Assembly: GCA_016199375.1 (NCBI GenBank)
Contig: JACQGV010000166.1
Coordinates: 1-5,763, forward strand
Direction: 5' to 3'
Source: Chloroflexota bacterium
GTDB lineage: Bacteria; Chloroflexota; Dehalococcoidia; SHYM01
DNA: 5,763 nucleotides
The stretch's first letter is position 1. Each line of letters opens with the position of its first letter. Below are positions 1 through 5,763 of the stretch, one piece after another. Under the pieces are notes generated by a model. That model did no database searches and was not told the origin of the DNA. It saw only the letters and a list, made by a program, of their open reading frames with translations. A program made the position numbers and the translations under genes.

Positions 1-662
1 ATCCGGAACAGGCCCTGCTCCAGCTCGACCACCTCCGCTGGCAGGGGGGGCGCCGAGCCCAGCAGCCGCGCCAGGATGTACACCTGGGCCGCCCGCTCCA
101 CCAGCTCGCAGACCGCCAGCGCCTCCCGTAAGTCGGCGCCCGCTCCGAGCACGCCGTGGTTGCGCAGCAGCACGGCGTTGCGCTGGCCCAGGGCGCGCAC
201 CGCCCGCTCCGCCAGCTCCTCCGTGCCCGAGAAGCCGTACTCGGCGACCGCCACGGGGCCGCCGGTGGCGATGACCAGCTCGTCCAGGACCGGAGGCAGC
301 GGCAGGCCAGCGACGGCCAGGGCGCTGGCATAGGTCGAGTGAGTATGCATCACCGCGCCCACATCAGGTCGGGCGCGGTAGACGGCCACGTGCAGCATGG
401 TCTCGGCAGAGGGGACCAGCTCCCCCTCCACCGGCTCGCCTTCAAAGTCCACGACCTGCACCTGCTGCAGGGTGAGGCGCTGATAGTCCTTGCTCCGGGG
501 GGTGATGGCCAGCAGCGGGCGGCCCTCCCAGGGCTCCAGGCGCCGGCTCACGTTGCCCGCCGAGCCCACCACCAGGCCGCGCCGCCACATCTCCTGGCTG
601 GCCTCCAGCACCTCGCGGCGTGCGTCGTCCCAGCGCCCCTCGACAGGCTCCGGGTGACTCAC
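1..662 (-). CDS. Class II aldolase/adducin family protein (C-terminus cut by window edge)
   Basis: The frame from the GTG at 662 stays open to the left edge, giving 220 residues, close to the full family length of about 210-250. It belongs to the zinc-dependent class II aldolase family (L-fuculose-phosphate and L-ribulose-5-phosphate enzymes). Visible elements are GSAGNVSRR (33-41, phosphate-binding loop), ITPRSKDY (53-60), PSAETMLH (84-91) carrying the probable catalytic Glu87, and zinc ligands His106 and His108 in MHTHS, with His169 in LRNHGVL. All core catalytic positions are present, so it looks functional. It probably cleaves or epimerises the phosphorylated product of the adjacent kinase, commonly releasing dihydroxyacetone phosphate and an aldehyde, but this is inferred from the neighbourhood. 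FucA, a tetrulose-phosphate aldolase, AraD-type epimerase and MtnB-type dehydratase are alternatives that the sequence alone does not separate. The GTG start overlaps the kinase stop by 4 nt and has a strong ribosome binding site. Confidence 0.88.
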   Translation of the reverse strand, partial: MSHPEPVEGRWDDARREVLEASQEMWRRGLVVGSAGNVSRRLEPWEGRPLLAITPRSKDYQRLTLQQVQVVDFEGEPVEGELVPSAETMLHVAVYRARPDVGAVMHTHSTYASALAVAGLPLPPVLDELVIATGGPVAVAEYGFSGTEELAERAVRALGQRNAVLLRNHGVLGAGADLREALAVCELVERAAQVYILARLLGSAPPLPAEVVELEQGLFR

Positions 663-2161
663 AGCACCTCCTCCCCCAGCTCCTGGAGCCCCCGGGCGGC
701 GCGCAGCCAACGCGAGTACCCGTCCTGATAGGCAGCGGCCCAGGGCGGCTCGGGCTCCGCTGCGCAAAGCGGCTGGGCGAGGGCCGCGCAGGCGGCGGCC
801 ACGTCCCTGTGCGCCCCCACCGAGGCTGCCGCCAGGGCCGCCGCCCCCAGCAGCGAGGCGTCGGCGCCACCGACCTTGAGGGGCCGTCCCAGGCAGGCGG
901 CCAGCACCTGCATGAAGAGCCGGCTGCGGGCCAGGCCGCCGCCCAGGCGGACCTCTGCGATGGGGCCCGCGATAGCCTCCAGTTGCTCCAGGTTTGCCCG
1001 CACCGTGTAGCCGATGCTCTCCAGCGTCGCCCGCAGCAGCATTCCGGGAGTAGCCTCGCTGGCCGTCAGCGGCACGGGGAAGAGCAGCCCGCCCAGGCGG
1101 AGCCCTGTTTCTCTGGCAGTGAACACCGGCGGACCGAGGAACGCCTGAGCGCCCTCGGCGCCGGGTGGCACCGCGGCGGCCAGCGCCTCCGCTTCCTGAT
1201 AGCGGCCGGCGCCAACAAGAGTATCCACCGCCCAGCGGTAGCTGTTGCCCGCCTCCGCAGCGTTGCTCTCCAGCACCCAGCGGCCGGCGAGGGCGTGGAC
1301 GCCGCTCCAGGTGCGGCAGGCGCCATCAAGGAGCGGCCTGTCCAACACCCGCTGGAGGGGGATGCTCCACCCGGCCACTACGCCGGCCTGGCCCGGCTCC
1401 AGGACGCCCAACCCCAGGAGGGCGGCCTGGGTATCGGCGCAGCCCAGGGCCACCGGCGTGCCGGGCGCCAGCCCGGTAGCAGCCGCGGCCTCCCTAGTGA
1501 CAGTGCCCAGGGGTTCCCCGGCCCGCCCCAGCGGTGGCAGGAGCGCCCGCTCGATCCCCCAGCAGCGCAGCGCCGCCGGGCTCCAGGCCAGCGAGGCCAC
1601 ATCCAGGAGGCCCAGCTCGCAAGCGGAGGTGTAGTCGCTGCAGCGCTCGCCGGTGAGCTTGAAGGCGAGCCAGTCCGCGAGGCCGAGGAGCGTCGCGACG
1701 GCGGCAGCTTCAGCGGGCCGGTGGTCCTGAAGCCAGCGCAGACGCGCCGGCGCGAACAGCAGCGACGGCAGGTGCCCGGTGGAGCGGTACAGCTCCTCGG
1801 CGTGCTCGGCATCGCAGGCCATCCCCTCCAGGGCGGCGCGCAGGTCCAGGTTGGGGCCGGCATAGCGCTCCCGGCCGGCCGCGTCGAGAAACACGCATCC
1901 CTCACGCTGCGCGGTGCAGGCGACCGCCGCCAACGCGCCACCTGTGAGTCCGGCCTCCGCCAGGGCCTGCTGACAGAGCTCGCCCAGGGCCGCGAAGGTG
2001 GACTCGGGGTCGAGGCGGCGGGCCAGGGCGCCGCCCTCCGGGTCCGGGGGGTAGCTCCACGCCCGGGCCACGGACGACAAGATGTGGCCCCGGCCGTCGG
2101 CGATGAGGCAGCCCAGGTGGCTGGTCCCCAGGTCAAACGCCAGGAAGGCATCAGCGGCCAC
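659..2161 (-). CDS. FGGY-family carbohydrate kinase, LsrK-like
   Basis: This 500-residue protein has the normal length for an FGGY kinase, which transfers phosphate from ATP to a sugar, polyol or related compound in the cytosol. The N-terminal phosphate-binding strand reads AFDLGTSHLGCLIAD (8-22). TAQREGCVFLD (83-93) and GPNLDLRAALEG (102-113) resemble the corresponding segments of autoinducer-2 kinase LsrK more than those of xylulose or glycerol kinases. ADWLAFKLTGE (162-172) is typical of the family. The catalytic base is probably Asp243 in GCADTQ (240-245). The C-terminal ATP-site motif is LGGGLARSRLFMQVLAACLG (406-425). The usual GTS-type turn after the catalytic Asp reads AGWSIPLQ (263-270). 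The start is GTG with a GGAGGT site 8 nt upstream. The gene overlaps the dehydrogenase-like gene by 11 nt and the aldolase by 4 nt. The substrate is unknown: LsrK-like sequence does not prove autoinducer-2 use, and the aldolase neighbour suggests a ketose or similar compound that is phosphorylated and then cleaved. Confidence 0.88.
   Translation of the reverse strand: MAADAFLAFDLGTSHLGCLIADGRGHILSSVARAWSYPPDPEGGALARRLDPESTFAALGELCQQALAEAGLTGGALAAVACTAQREGCVFLDAAGRERYAGPNLDLRAALEGMACDAEHAEELYRSTGHLPSLLFAPARLRWLQDHRPAEAAAVATLLGLADWLAFKLTGERCSDYTSACELGLLDVASLAWSPAALRCWGIERALLPPLGRAGEPLGTVTREAAAATGLAPGTPVALGCADTQAALLGLGVLEPGQAGVVAGWSIPLQRVLDRPLLDGACRTWSGVHALAGRWVLESNAAEAGNSYRWAVDTLVGAGRYQEAEALAAAVPPGAEGAQAFLGPPVFTARETGLRLGGLLFPVPLTASEATPGMLLRATLESIGYTVRANLEQLEAIAGPIAEVRLGGGLARSRLFMQVLAACLGRPLKVGGADASLLGAAALAAASVGAHRDVAAACAALAQPLCAAEPEPPWAAAYQDGYSRWLRAARGLQELGEEVL
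666..674 (-). promoter_or_regulatory. Ribosome binding site supporting the GTG start of the aldolase
   Basis: GGAGGAGGT lies just upstream of the GTG at 662, inside the last kinase codons. Its 5' GGAGG is 7 nt from the start. The start and the kinase stop share the bases GTGA, an arrangement expected for translational coupling. Confidence 0.6.
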
Positions 2162-3191
2162 GGCGCCAGACCTCCGGGTTGGCGAGCCGGTGGGGGCGGC
2201 GGCCGCGGGCGAAGCGCTCCAGGTCCTCGGCCACCATGCGGGAGTGGCGGGCGACGGTCTCGGCGGTGGCGCCGCCGATATGCGGGGTCAGGATGACAGC
2301 GGGCAGGGCCAGGAGCGGGCTGGAGGGAGGCAGGGGCTGGCCGGCGAAGACATCCAGGGCGGCTCCCGCCAGAGCACGGCGCCGCAGAGTGTCGGCCAGG
2401 GCCGCCTCGTCCACCAGGGCGCCCGCGGCGGTGTTGACCAGGAAAGCCGGCGGCCTCATGCGGGCGAGCTGAGCGGCCCCCAGCAGGGGCCGTCCATCGC
2501 TGGGCGGCGGCGCGTGCAGGGTCACGATGTCTGACTCAGCCAGGAGCTCGTCGAGCGGCACCAGCCTGGCGCCGTAGCGCCGGGCCACGTCGGGCTCGAC
2601 GTAGGGATCGTGCGCCAGGAGGCGGGCGCCGAAGGGCCGCAGCCGCCGCGCCACTAAACGACCGATGGCCCCCAGGCCCACGATACCCACCGTCTTGCCC
2701 CCTAGCTCGCGACCCTGGAGATCAACATAGGCAGCTACCGGGTCCTGCCAGCGTCCCGAGGCCACGTACTGATGGGCTTCGGGTATGCGGCGCAGCAGCG
2801 CCAGCATCAGCCCCAGGGTGTGCTCGGCCACGGCTGCGGCATTGCGGCCCGGCGTGTTGACCACCACGACGCCGTGCCGGCTGGCGGCCTCCAGGTCCAC
2901 CTGGTTCAAGGCGCCCCGGCAGAGGCCGACGAACCGCAAGCAGGGGGCAGCCACGAAGGTCTCTTCGAAGATGAAGTCCGCCTCGACCACCACGGCGGCG
3001 AAGCCGCCCGCGCCCAGACGCGACCCCAGCTCTTCGGGGTCCCAGATGCGGCGGCTCTGCGTCCAGGGTTCATAGCAGCTAGGGCCCAGGGCCCCCAGCC
3101 GGGCGAGGGAGTCCTGGTCGAAGGGCGCCAGCACCAGGGTGCGCAGGGGCGCCGCCGCAGCCGGGGTGGAGGCGCGACCGGCGGGAGGCAT
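2151..3191 (-). CDS. D-2-hydroxyacid dehydrogenase-like protein (phosphoglycerate dehydrogenase superfamily) with altered active site
   Basis: This 346-residue protein has the length and fold order of NAD-dependent D-2-hydroxyacid dehydrogenases, which interconvert 2-keto acids and D-2-hydroxy acids. The first strand starts after about 16 Ala/Pro-rich residues (RTLVLAPF, 17-24). The substrate-domain segment includes CRGALNQVDLEAA (91-103) and NTPGRNAAAVAEHT (112-125). The NAD-binding motif is GIVGLGAIGR (169-178), and Asp195 in HDPY at the end of the next strand suggests NAD rather than NADP. The catalytic His304 is present in LTPHIGG. However, the segment that is normally N-T-A-R-G reads NTAAG (253-257), so the substrate-binding Arg is Ala256. 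The usual DVFxxEP reads DVFAGQP (280-286), so the catalytic Glu is Gln285. Normal reductase activity is therefore doubtful. The gene starts 1 nt after hpnE and overlaps the kinase by 11 nt, pointing to a shared transcript. The family assignment is firm; the function is unknown. Confidence 0.88.
   Translation of the reverse strand: MPPAGRASTPAAAAPLRTLVLAPFDQDSLARLGALGPSCYEPWTQSRRIWDPEELGSRLGAGGFAAVVVEADFIFEETFVAAPCLRFVGLCRGALNQVDLEAASRHGVVVVNTPGRNAAAVAEHTLGLMLALLRRIPEAHQYVASGRWQDPVAAYVDLQGRELGGKTVGIVGLGAIGRLVARRLRPFGARLLAHDPYVEPDVARRYGARLVPLDELLAESDIVTLHAPPPSDGRPLLGAAQLARMRPPAFLVNTAAGALVDEAALADTLRRRALAGAALDVFAGQPLPPSSPLLALPAVILTPHIGGATAETVARHSRMVAEDLERFARGRRPHRLANPEVWRRGR
2170..2175 (-). promoter_or_regulatory. 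Strong ribosome binding site supporting the GTG start of the kinase
   Basis: GGAGGT lies 8 nt upstream of the GTG at 2161, within the last codons of the dehydrogenase-like gene. It is the textbook core at good spacing, so the GTG start is well supported. The coding frame immediately reaches the conserved first strand of the kinase. Confidence 0.65.
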
Positions 3192-3192
3192 G

Positions 3193-4638
3193 CTAGCCCT
3201 GCACCAGGACGGACTCCGCCGTCGCGTCGGTGGAGAGAGGGGCCCCGGAGGCTGCCAGAGGCAGCGCCTGTTGCACGGCGCGGGCAGCGGCGATCCCGCT
3301 GCGCACCGCCGCCTCCATGGTGGAGGGCCAGGGCGCTCCCGGGCCCGCATGGGTCCACTCGCCGGCCAGGAAGAGGCTTGATACGGGTGTCACTGGCGGC
3401 AGGCGCCGGCCCCACGACCCCGGCGTGGGGGCGAAGGTGGCGTCGCGCTCCTTGACGACGAGGCAGCGTGTCAGCCGGGCCTGGGCGGTCGGGGGCAGCA
3501 GCACGGCCAGCTCCCGCACCACCAGCCCCTCCAGCTCGCCCTTGTCCATGGCGAAGTACCGTTGAGCGCCGCTGATCGAGACATCCAGATAGGCGCCGGC
3601 CCCGGAGCCGTGCAGCAGGCCCTTGTTGAAGACCCACTGCACCGGGCTGTCCAGGGTGGCCAGCAGCTCATCCTCCATCACGGGGCGGTCGTACCAGAGG
3701 TTGACATTGACGATGGGCGCGGTCTCCAGCGTAGCAGCCCGCGCAAAGAAAGGGCCTTCGCGGAGCTCGCGAGGCAGCAGGGGCAGGAGCTGGTGGAAGG
3801 GCAGGGCGCTGACGAAGGCAGCGGCCTCCAGCCGCGAGCCGTCGCCGAGGCGCAGGGCCACCATCCGGCCGCCCTCGCACTCCAGGGCCTGCACGCTCCG
3901 CCCCAACTGCAGCACGGCGCCCCGCGCCTCCAGGTAGGCGGCCACCTCCTGGACCAGGAGGCTGGAGAGGCCAACCCTGGCCAGGCCGATGTCGGCGCCG
4001 TGGGGGTCTTGCAAGAACCCGGCCTTGATGACCATCAGCGCCTGGCCAGCGCTCACCCGGCTGACGTCATTGTTGCAGGTGGCAACAATGACCAGGTCCC
4101 ACAGCCGCGCGATGGCAGCCGCGGACTGGCCGTGGGCCCGCAACCAGTCCAGGAACGACCGCCCGTCCTCCCGGCGCCAGTCCTCCTCGTCGGTCAGGTA
4201 GATGCGCAAGAGCGCGTAGGCGGCCAGCGCCTTATCGCGCCAGGAGAGGTGGCGGTAGGCGAGGAAGGAGGGCAGCAGGTGAAACGGAGGTGGCAGCGGC
4301 GCTGAGTAGATGGCCGCGCGCCGGCCCCGCCGATCCACGACGGGGACGCGCAGTCGCTCCTGGAGACTGGCCTTGGACAGGACTCCCAGCTTCTTCAGGA
4401 AAGCGATGTAGGCAGTACAGCACTTCATGAAGACGTGCTGCCCGTTGTCCACCTCGCAGCCGGTCTCCTGGTCCACAAAAGAGAAGGTGCGGCCACCCAG
4501 ATAGGGGCGCCGCTCTACCAGGGTCACGGCGTAGCCAGCGTCAGCCAGGTCGCAAGCCGCGGCCATCCCCGCCAGCCCGCCGCCGACGACGGCTACGCGG
4601 GGAGGCGCGGCTCGCCCAGGACGAGCGTCTGCGCCCAT
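3193..4638 (-). CDS. hpnE: Hydroxysqualene dehydroxylase HpnE (FAD-dependent)
   Basis: This 481-residue FAD-dependent amine oxidase/desaturase-type flavoprotein fits HpnE, which reductively dehydroxylates hydroxysqualene to squalene as the last step of the HpnCDE pathway. The N-terminal dinucleotide-binding motif is VVGGGLAGMAAA (17-28), ending in the acidic residue of LVERR (40-44) and followed by YLGGRTFSF (46-54). DNGQHV (64-69) is a signature seen in HpnE proteins. Near the C-terminus, LFLAGEWTHAG (422-432) and PSTMEAAVRSG (438-448) form the second FAD-contacting region. About 30 residues follow, ending in a poorly conserved-looking tail. The ATG lies 46 nt inside hpnD with only a weak GGGGA ribosome binding site, but no later start exists before the FAD motif, so this start is preferred. 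Carotenoid desaturases are related. The neighbours make HpnE the better call. Confidence 0.88.
   Translation of the reverse strand: MGADARPGRAAPPRVAVVGGGLAGMAAACDLADAGYAVTLVERRPYLGGRTFSFVDQETGCEVDNGQHVFMKCCTAYIAFLKKLGVLSKASLQERLRVPVVDRRGRRAAIYSAPLPPPFHLLPSFLAYRHLSWRDKALAAYALLRIYLTDEEDWRREDGRSFLDWLRAHGQSAAAIARLWDLVIVATCNNDVSRVSAGQALMVIKAGFLQDPHGADIGLARVGLSSLLVQEVAAYLEARGAVLQLGRSVQALECEGGRMVALRLGDGSRLEAAAFVSALPFHQLLPLLPRELREGPFFARAATLETAPIVNVNLWYDRPVMEDELLATLDSPVQWVFNKGLLHGSGAGAYLDVSISGAQRYFAMDKGELEGLVVRELAVLLPPTAQARLTRCLVVKERDATFAPTPGSWGRRLPPVTPVSSLFLAGEWTHAGPGAPWPSTMEAAVRSGIAAARAVQQALPLAASGAPLSTDATAESVLVQG
3197..3201 (-). promoter_or_regulatory. Ribosome binding site deciding the dehydrogenase start
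   Basis: CAGGG sits 5 nt upstream of the ATG at 3191, inside the last codons of hpnE. The hpnE stop and this start read TAGCATG. This supports the start at 3191 over the longer in-frame start at 3350, which would overlap hpnE by about 160 nt and add a low-complexity Arg/Pro-rich N-terminus. Confidence 0.5.
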
Positions 4639-5471
4639 ACGGTCCCCATCAAAGCTAGCTTCCTGTAGGCGGGGAGGCTGATGCGGCCCTGGAAGACGTT
4701 ATAGCCCTGTGCTTCCACCCTGTCCAGGACCCGGCAATACAGGGCCTCCAGGATGGCAGGGCAGGGCCGGGAGAGGCGGGGCAGGAGGGGAAGCAGGCGG
4801 TGGCCCCGCCGGAAGTAGTCGCGCGCCCGCTCCACCTGGAACGCAAGGAGCGACTGGAATGGCTCGTCCACAATCCCTTCCAGGAGGTGGCGCTCCGTCA
4901 CCCCGAAGCGCGCCAGCTCGTCCTGGGGGATGTAGACCCGGTCGTGGCCCCTGTCCTCGGGCACGTCGCGGATGATGTTGGTGAGCTGCATGGCGATGCC
5001 CAGGTCCACGGCATATTCCTTGGCGCGGGGGTCGCGATAGCCAAAAATCTGGATGCAGGTGAGGCCCACCACCGACGCTACCCGGTAGCAGTACTCGTAG
5101 AGCTCCTCGAAAGTCTGGTAGCGCCGCACCCGCAGGTCCATCTCCACCCCACGGATGAGCTCCAGGAAGTACTTCTGCGGGATGGCGTAGCGCTGGGCGG
5201 CGTCCCAGAGGGCCTCGAACACCGGGCCCTTGGTATGGCCATGATAGGCGTCGTCCAGGTCGTCCGCCAGGTCCAGGAGCTGCCGCACCTTGTCTTCCGG
5301 GGGCAGCGAGCCGTCGGCGATGTCGTCGCAGCAGCGGCTGAAGGCGTAGACGGCGTAGATGGCCCTGCGCCTGGCGGGCGGCAGCGGCAAGAAGGCGTAG
5401 TAGAAGTTCTTGGCGCGGGCCCTAGTTACGGCGGCGCAGTGGCGATAGGCCTGCTGCAAGGCAGTCGCCAT
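4593..5471 (-). CDS. hpnD: Presqualene diphosphate synthase HpnD
   Basis: This 292-residue protein has the full length expected for the squalene/phytoene synthase family. HpnD condenses two farnesyl diphosphate molecules to presqualene diphosphate, the first step of the HpnCDE squalene route. Visible motifs are NFYYAF (22-27), the first Asp-rich motif DDIAD (49-53), the YCYRVASVVG signature (127-136), and the second Asp-rich stretch NIIRDVPED (165-173) followed by DRVYIPQDELARFGV (177-191). The Asp residues of both motifs bind diphosphate through magnesium. The C-terminal EAQGYNVF block matches the upstream paralogue. The ATG start has an AGGGG ribosome binding site 7 nt upstream. The 3' end overlaps hpnE by 46 nt. 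Phytoene synthase (CrtB) belongs to the same family and is the main alternative. The adjacent HpnC-like and HpnE-like genes favour the squalene role. The protein is expected to be cytosolic or loosely membrane-associated. Confidence 0.9.
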   Translation of the reverse strand: MATALQQAYRHCAAVTRARAKNFYYAFLPLPPARRRAIYAVYAFSRCCDDIADGSLPPEDKVRQLLDLADDLDDAYHGHTKGPVFEALWDAAQRYAIPQKYFLELIRGVEMDLRVRRYQTFEELYEYCYRVASVVGLTCIQIFGYRDPRAKEYAVDLGIAMQLTNIIRDVPEDRGHDRVYIPQDELARFGVTERHLLEGIVDEPFQSLLAFQVERARDYFRRGHRLLPLLPRLSRPCPAILEALYCRVLDRVEAQGYNVFQGRISLPAYRKLALMGTVWAQTLVLGEPRLPA

Positions 5472-5478
5472 GGTAGCG

Positions 5479-5483
5479 CCCCT
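5479..5483 (-). promoter_or_regulatory. Ribosome binding site of hpnD, overlapping the hpnC stop codon
   Basis: AGGGG lies 7 nt upstream of the hpnD ATG at 5471 and shares bases with the TAG stop of the preceding gene. The placement supports that ATG and suggests coupled translation of the two synthases. Confidence 0.55.
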
Positions 5484-5763
5484 AGGGGCCGGCTCTCCCC
5501 AGGCCGAGCTTCAGCGACACTAGTGCCCCCAGAGCCATCCGGCCTTTTTGCCAGCGAGACAGCGCCGGGCGCCGCGATAGCACATCGTAGCCCTGAGCCT
5601 CGATAGCGTCCAGCACCTTCAGACCTCCCAGGGTGAAGAGGCGCAGGTCCACCTGTAGGTCCCGCTCGACCAGACGCACCAGCTTCAGTCCCTCCTGGAA
5701 CAGCGCCCGCGCGCGGCCCACCTCGAAGGCCATCAGATTCCGGAAGGCCTCATTGGCCTGGCC
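5482..5763 (-). CDS. hpnC: HpnC-type squalene synthase family protein, C-terminal part (gene start beyond the window)
   Basis: The frame is open from the right edge to a TAG stop and gives the last 93 residues of a trans-isoprenyl diphosphate synthase of the squalene/phytoene synthase family. HpnC acts with HpnD in making squalene from farnesyl diphosphate, converting presqualene diphosphate to hydroxysqualene. The visible piece contains the family's late helix pattern FRNLMAFEVGRARALFQEG (residues 7-25 of the fragment) and the C-terminal LDAIEAQGYDVL block (51-62). Both blocks align by eye with matching blocks at the end of the downstream HpnD, so the two are paralogues. The Asp-rich catalytic motifs lie outside the window. 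The HpnC assignment rests mainly on position directly upstream of hpnD and hpnE, the usual order of the trio. A general squalene/phytoene synthase call is secure, and HpnC specifically is likely. The stop codon lies 10 nt before the hpnD start. Confidence 0.82.
   Translation of the reverse strand, partial: GQANEAFRNLMAFEVGRARALFQEGLKLVRLVERDLQVDLRLFTLGGLKVLDAIEAQGYDVLSRRPALSRWQKGRMALGALVSLKLGLGRAGP

Noticed and set aside
620..2296. Open frame of 558 codons on the plus strand opposite the kinase
   Set aside because: It runs antisense to a gene with clear kinase motifs; its translation is Arg/Gly/Gln-rich and lacks recognisable domains. It is explained by G/C-rich third codon positions.
3192..3350. 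N-terminal extension of the dehydrogenase-like gene to an upstream ATG at 3350
   Set aside because: It would overlap hpnE by about 160 nt and add an Arg/Pro-rich stretch with no family counterpart. The ATG at 3191 has a ribosome binding site and sits 1 nt after the hpnE stop.
3562..4305. Open frame of 247 codons on the plus strand opposite hpnE
   Set aside because: It mirrors hpnE codon structure, has no family motif, and lies fully inside a well-supported gene.
4652..4661. 10-bp palindrome AAGCTAGCTT near the hpnE start
   Set aside because: It lies inside hpnD coding sequence, is short, and has no partner copy. Chance is the simplest explanation.
4800..5606. Open frame of 268 codons on the plus strand opposite hpnD
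   Set aside because: It is antisense to hpnD and spans the hpnC/hpnD junction, with no recognisable domain. It is a shadow of the high-G+C coding strand.
4593..5763. Carotenoid genes (phytoene synthase and desaturase) as an alternative for the right-hand block
   Set aside because: Two tandem synthase paralogues followed by a DNGQHV-type flavoprotein is the HpnCDE pattern, whereas carotenoid clusters normally have one synthase and a CrtI-type desaturase.

Overview
The window holds one continuous run of six protein genes, all on the minus strand, with almost no non-coding DNA. It has very high G+C (about two thirds or more by eye) and strongly G/C-biased third codon positions. That bias explains the many long open frames on the opposite strand. 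In transcription order (right to left) the genes are: the C-terminal end of an HpnC-type squalene synthase family protein, HpnD, HpnE, a D-2-hydroxyacid dehydrogenase-like protein, an FGGY-family carbohydrate kinase resembling LsrK, and a class II aldolase cut by the left edge.

The first three genes (5763 to 3193) are the HpnCDE route that makes squalene from farnesyl diphosphate through presqualene diphosphate and hydroxysqualene. This is the usual bacterial supply line for hopanoids. No squalene-hopene cyclase lies in the window, so the final product is not shown. The last three genes (3191 to 1) look like a small-carbohydrate module: a kinase to phosphorylate a sugar or sugar-like compound, a zinc-dependent aldolase to cleave the phosphorylated product, and a dehydrogenase-fold protein. 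The substrate cannot be read from the sequence.

Junctions are very tight: a 10-nt gap, then a 46-nt overlap, a 1-nt gap, an 11-nt overlap and a 4-nt overlap. Shine-Dalgarno-like sequences lie inside the ends of the upstream genes. This suggests one polycistronic, translationally coupled transcript. No promoter, terminator, RNA gene, mobile element or CRISPR was seen, and no gene-free stretch exceeds 10 bases.

The source is a high-G+C bacterium with the HpnCDE pathway. Chloroflexota, Actinomycetota and some Pseudomonadota are all possible, and the window alone does not decide.

The most unusual observation is in the dehydrogenase-like protein. It keeps the NAD-binding glycine motif and the catalytic histidine, but the family's catalytic arginine is alanine and its catalytic glutamate is glutamine. 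It may therefore not be an ordinary dehydrogenase.
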